Assembly: GCA_937901265.1 (NCBI GenBank)
Contig: CALCHA010000140.1
Coordinates: forward strand, 1 to 7,807
Direction of reading: 5' to 3'
DNA length: 7,807 bases
Origin: an uncultured Phycisphaerales bacterium
GTDB taxonomy: Bacteria; Planctomycetota; Phycisphaerae; WQYP01
Notes under the pieces: generated by a model
Told to the model about the DNA's origin: nothing
Seen by the model: the letters and a program-made list of their open reading frames with translations, nothing else
Database searches by the model: none
Program-made: the position numbers and the translations under genes
In this document: one piece after another, positions 7,481 through 7,807 of the stretch
Numbering within the stretch: position 1 is the stretch's first letter
Layout of the letters: each line of letters starts with the position of its first letter

Positions 7481-7486
7481 CGATCT

Positions 7487-7503
7487 CTTCATTTTCCCTT
7501 CAT
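7487..7503 (+). repeat. Direct repeat CTTCAT-N5-CTTCAT, possible response-regulator operator
   Basis: CTTCAT occurs at 7487-7492 and again at 7498-7503, an 11-bp period in the same orientation. OmpR/PhoB-family regulators bind direct repeats with this spacing (the pho box is CTGTCAT-N4-CTGTCAT). The repeat lies in the short gap after the kinase gene and before the Gly-rich gene. Its far edge is 11 nt before a possible -10. The assignment rests on spacing and context only. Confidence 0.35.
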
Positions 7504-7511
7504 CTGCGATG

Positions 7512-7520
7512 TGCTAATTT
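7512..7520 (+). promoter_or_regulatory. Possible extended -10 promoter element
   Basis: TGC followed by TAATTT forms a TGn extended -10 with a weak hexamer. It sits in the most AT-rich patch of the gap, 78 nt before the next gene's start. No good -35 is found at the right distance: the position 17 bp upstream (7492-7497) falls inside the direct repeat, as expected for an activator-dependent promoter. A TTGACG at 7476-7481 resembles a -35 but has no good -10 at 16-18 bp. Confidence 0.25.
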
Positions 7521-7526
7521 TCGCGT

Positions 7527-7560
7527 GTGCGTGGGCCGCCGTCTGGGTCTCGCCCCGCAC
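7527..7560 (+). other. Possible leader hairpin before the Gly-rich gene
   Basis: GTGCG-t-GGGC (7527-7536) can pair with GCCCCGCAC (7552-7560), giving nine pairs with one bulged T and a 15-nt loop. No T-run follows, so it is not a standard terminator. If transcription starts near 7525-7530, it would lie at the 5' end of the leader. Hairpins of this size also arise by chance in GC-rich DNA. Confidence 0.25.
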
Positions 7561-7597
7561 GGTCGGCGCGCCGGAGTCGCCAAGAAGGATGGAAACC

Positions 7598-7807
7598 ATG
7601 AACAAGGTTGCACTTGCAGCTCTTCTGGCCGCGTTGATTCCCGGGGTGCCGCTGTTCGCGCAGAACGGACCCGGCGGGGGCGGAGGAAGGGGCGGGCAGG
7701 GAAACAATGGGGGCTTTCGAGGGGGGAACCAGCAATTCGGCGGGCCGGGCGGGGGCGGGCAAGGGGGCGGAGGCGGCGATTTCGGTGGGGGTGGCGGCGG
7801 CGCCATG
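7598..7807 (+). CDS. Small exported Gly-rich protein, 3' partial
   Basis: The ATG at 7598 is preceded by AGAAGGA (7583-7589), 8 nt away. An in-frame ATG at 7589 overlaps this ribosome binding site and is less likely. The first 70 codons are open to the window end. The N-terminus is a clear Sec signal peptide: MNK, then a hydrophobic core VALAALLAALIPGVPL, then FAQ with probable cleavage before NG. The mature part seen so far is Gly-rich with Asn, Gln, Phe and Arg (for example GGFRGGNQQFGG and GGGGDFGGG). I do not recognise a family. Such a segment is often a linker before a folded domain, which here would lie outside the window. The gene follows the kinase after 117 nt and has its own candidate promoter, so it may be a target of the two-component system. 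Confidence 0.75.
   Translation, partial: MNKVALAALLAALIPGVPLFAQNGPGGGGGRGGQGNNGGFRGGNQQFGGPGGGGQGGGGGDFGGGGGGAM

Noticed and set aside
7476..7481. TTGACG as a -35 box
   Set aside because: It overlaps the kinase stop codon, and the hexamer 17 bp downstream (TCATCT) is a poor -10.
6428..7492. 354-codon open frame on the minus strand
   Set aside because: It is antisense to the intact HisKA and HATPase coding sequence, and its Arg/Gln/His-rich product looks like a shadow.
1..7807. CRISPR arrays, tRNA or rRNA genes, insertion sequences
   Set aside because: I saw no regularly spaced repeats, no tRNA-like cloverleaf, no rRNA segment, and no transposase or terminal inverted repeats.

Overview
The window is GC-rich and almost fully coding, all on the + strand. 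The long open frames in every other reading frame are a by-product of the base composition. The gene content suggests a Gram-negative bacterium of the Planctomycetes-Verrucomicrobia (PVC) type: a BamB/PQQ-like propeller protein, an ATP-grasp/phosphohistidine enzyme, an OmpR-type two-component system and a small Gly-rich exported protein. This placement is an inference from gene style; there is no marker gene.

Layout. (1) 1-1419: an extracytoplasmic PQQ-like beta-propeller whose first codons lie upstream of the window. (2) 1416-5051: a 1211-residue protein overlapping the first gene by ATGA. Its first ~840 residues are a dikinase of rifampin-phosphotransferase-like layout (ATP-grasp, long middle domain, swivelling phosphohistidine domain) with no PEP/pyruvate barrel. 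Its last ~340 residues are a membrane module that resembles the EMC3/TMCO1/DUF106 branch of the Oxa1/YidC insertase superfamily, with an extra first membrane helix and an extracytoplasmic insert. (3) 5063-5740: an OmpR/PhoB-family response regulator, 11 nt downstream. (4) 5752-7480: its partner histidine kinase, broken by a one-base frame change near 6320-6394. (5) 7481-7597: the only notable intergenic stretch, with an 11-bp-spaced direct repeat resembling an OmpR/PhoB-type operator, a possible extended -10 and a possible leader hairpin. (6) 7598 to the window end: the start of a small exported Gly-rich protein.

How they may work together. Genes 1 to 4 are packed as one transcription unit. 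The propeller would lie outside the cytoplasmic membrane. The fusion protein would put an ATP-dependent phosphotransferase on the cytoplasmic face, tethered to an insertase-like membrane domain that also exposes a beta-rich domain outside. The kinase has a Gly/Arg/Asp-rich extracytoplasmic sensor and would signal to the regulator, whose likely target is the gene that follows. The most unusual item is the fusion of a phosphohistidine dikinase to an EMC3-like module. Its substrate and biological role cannot be read from the sequence.
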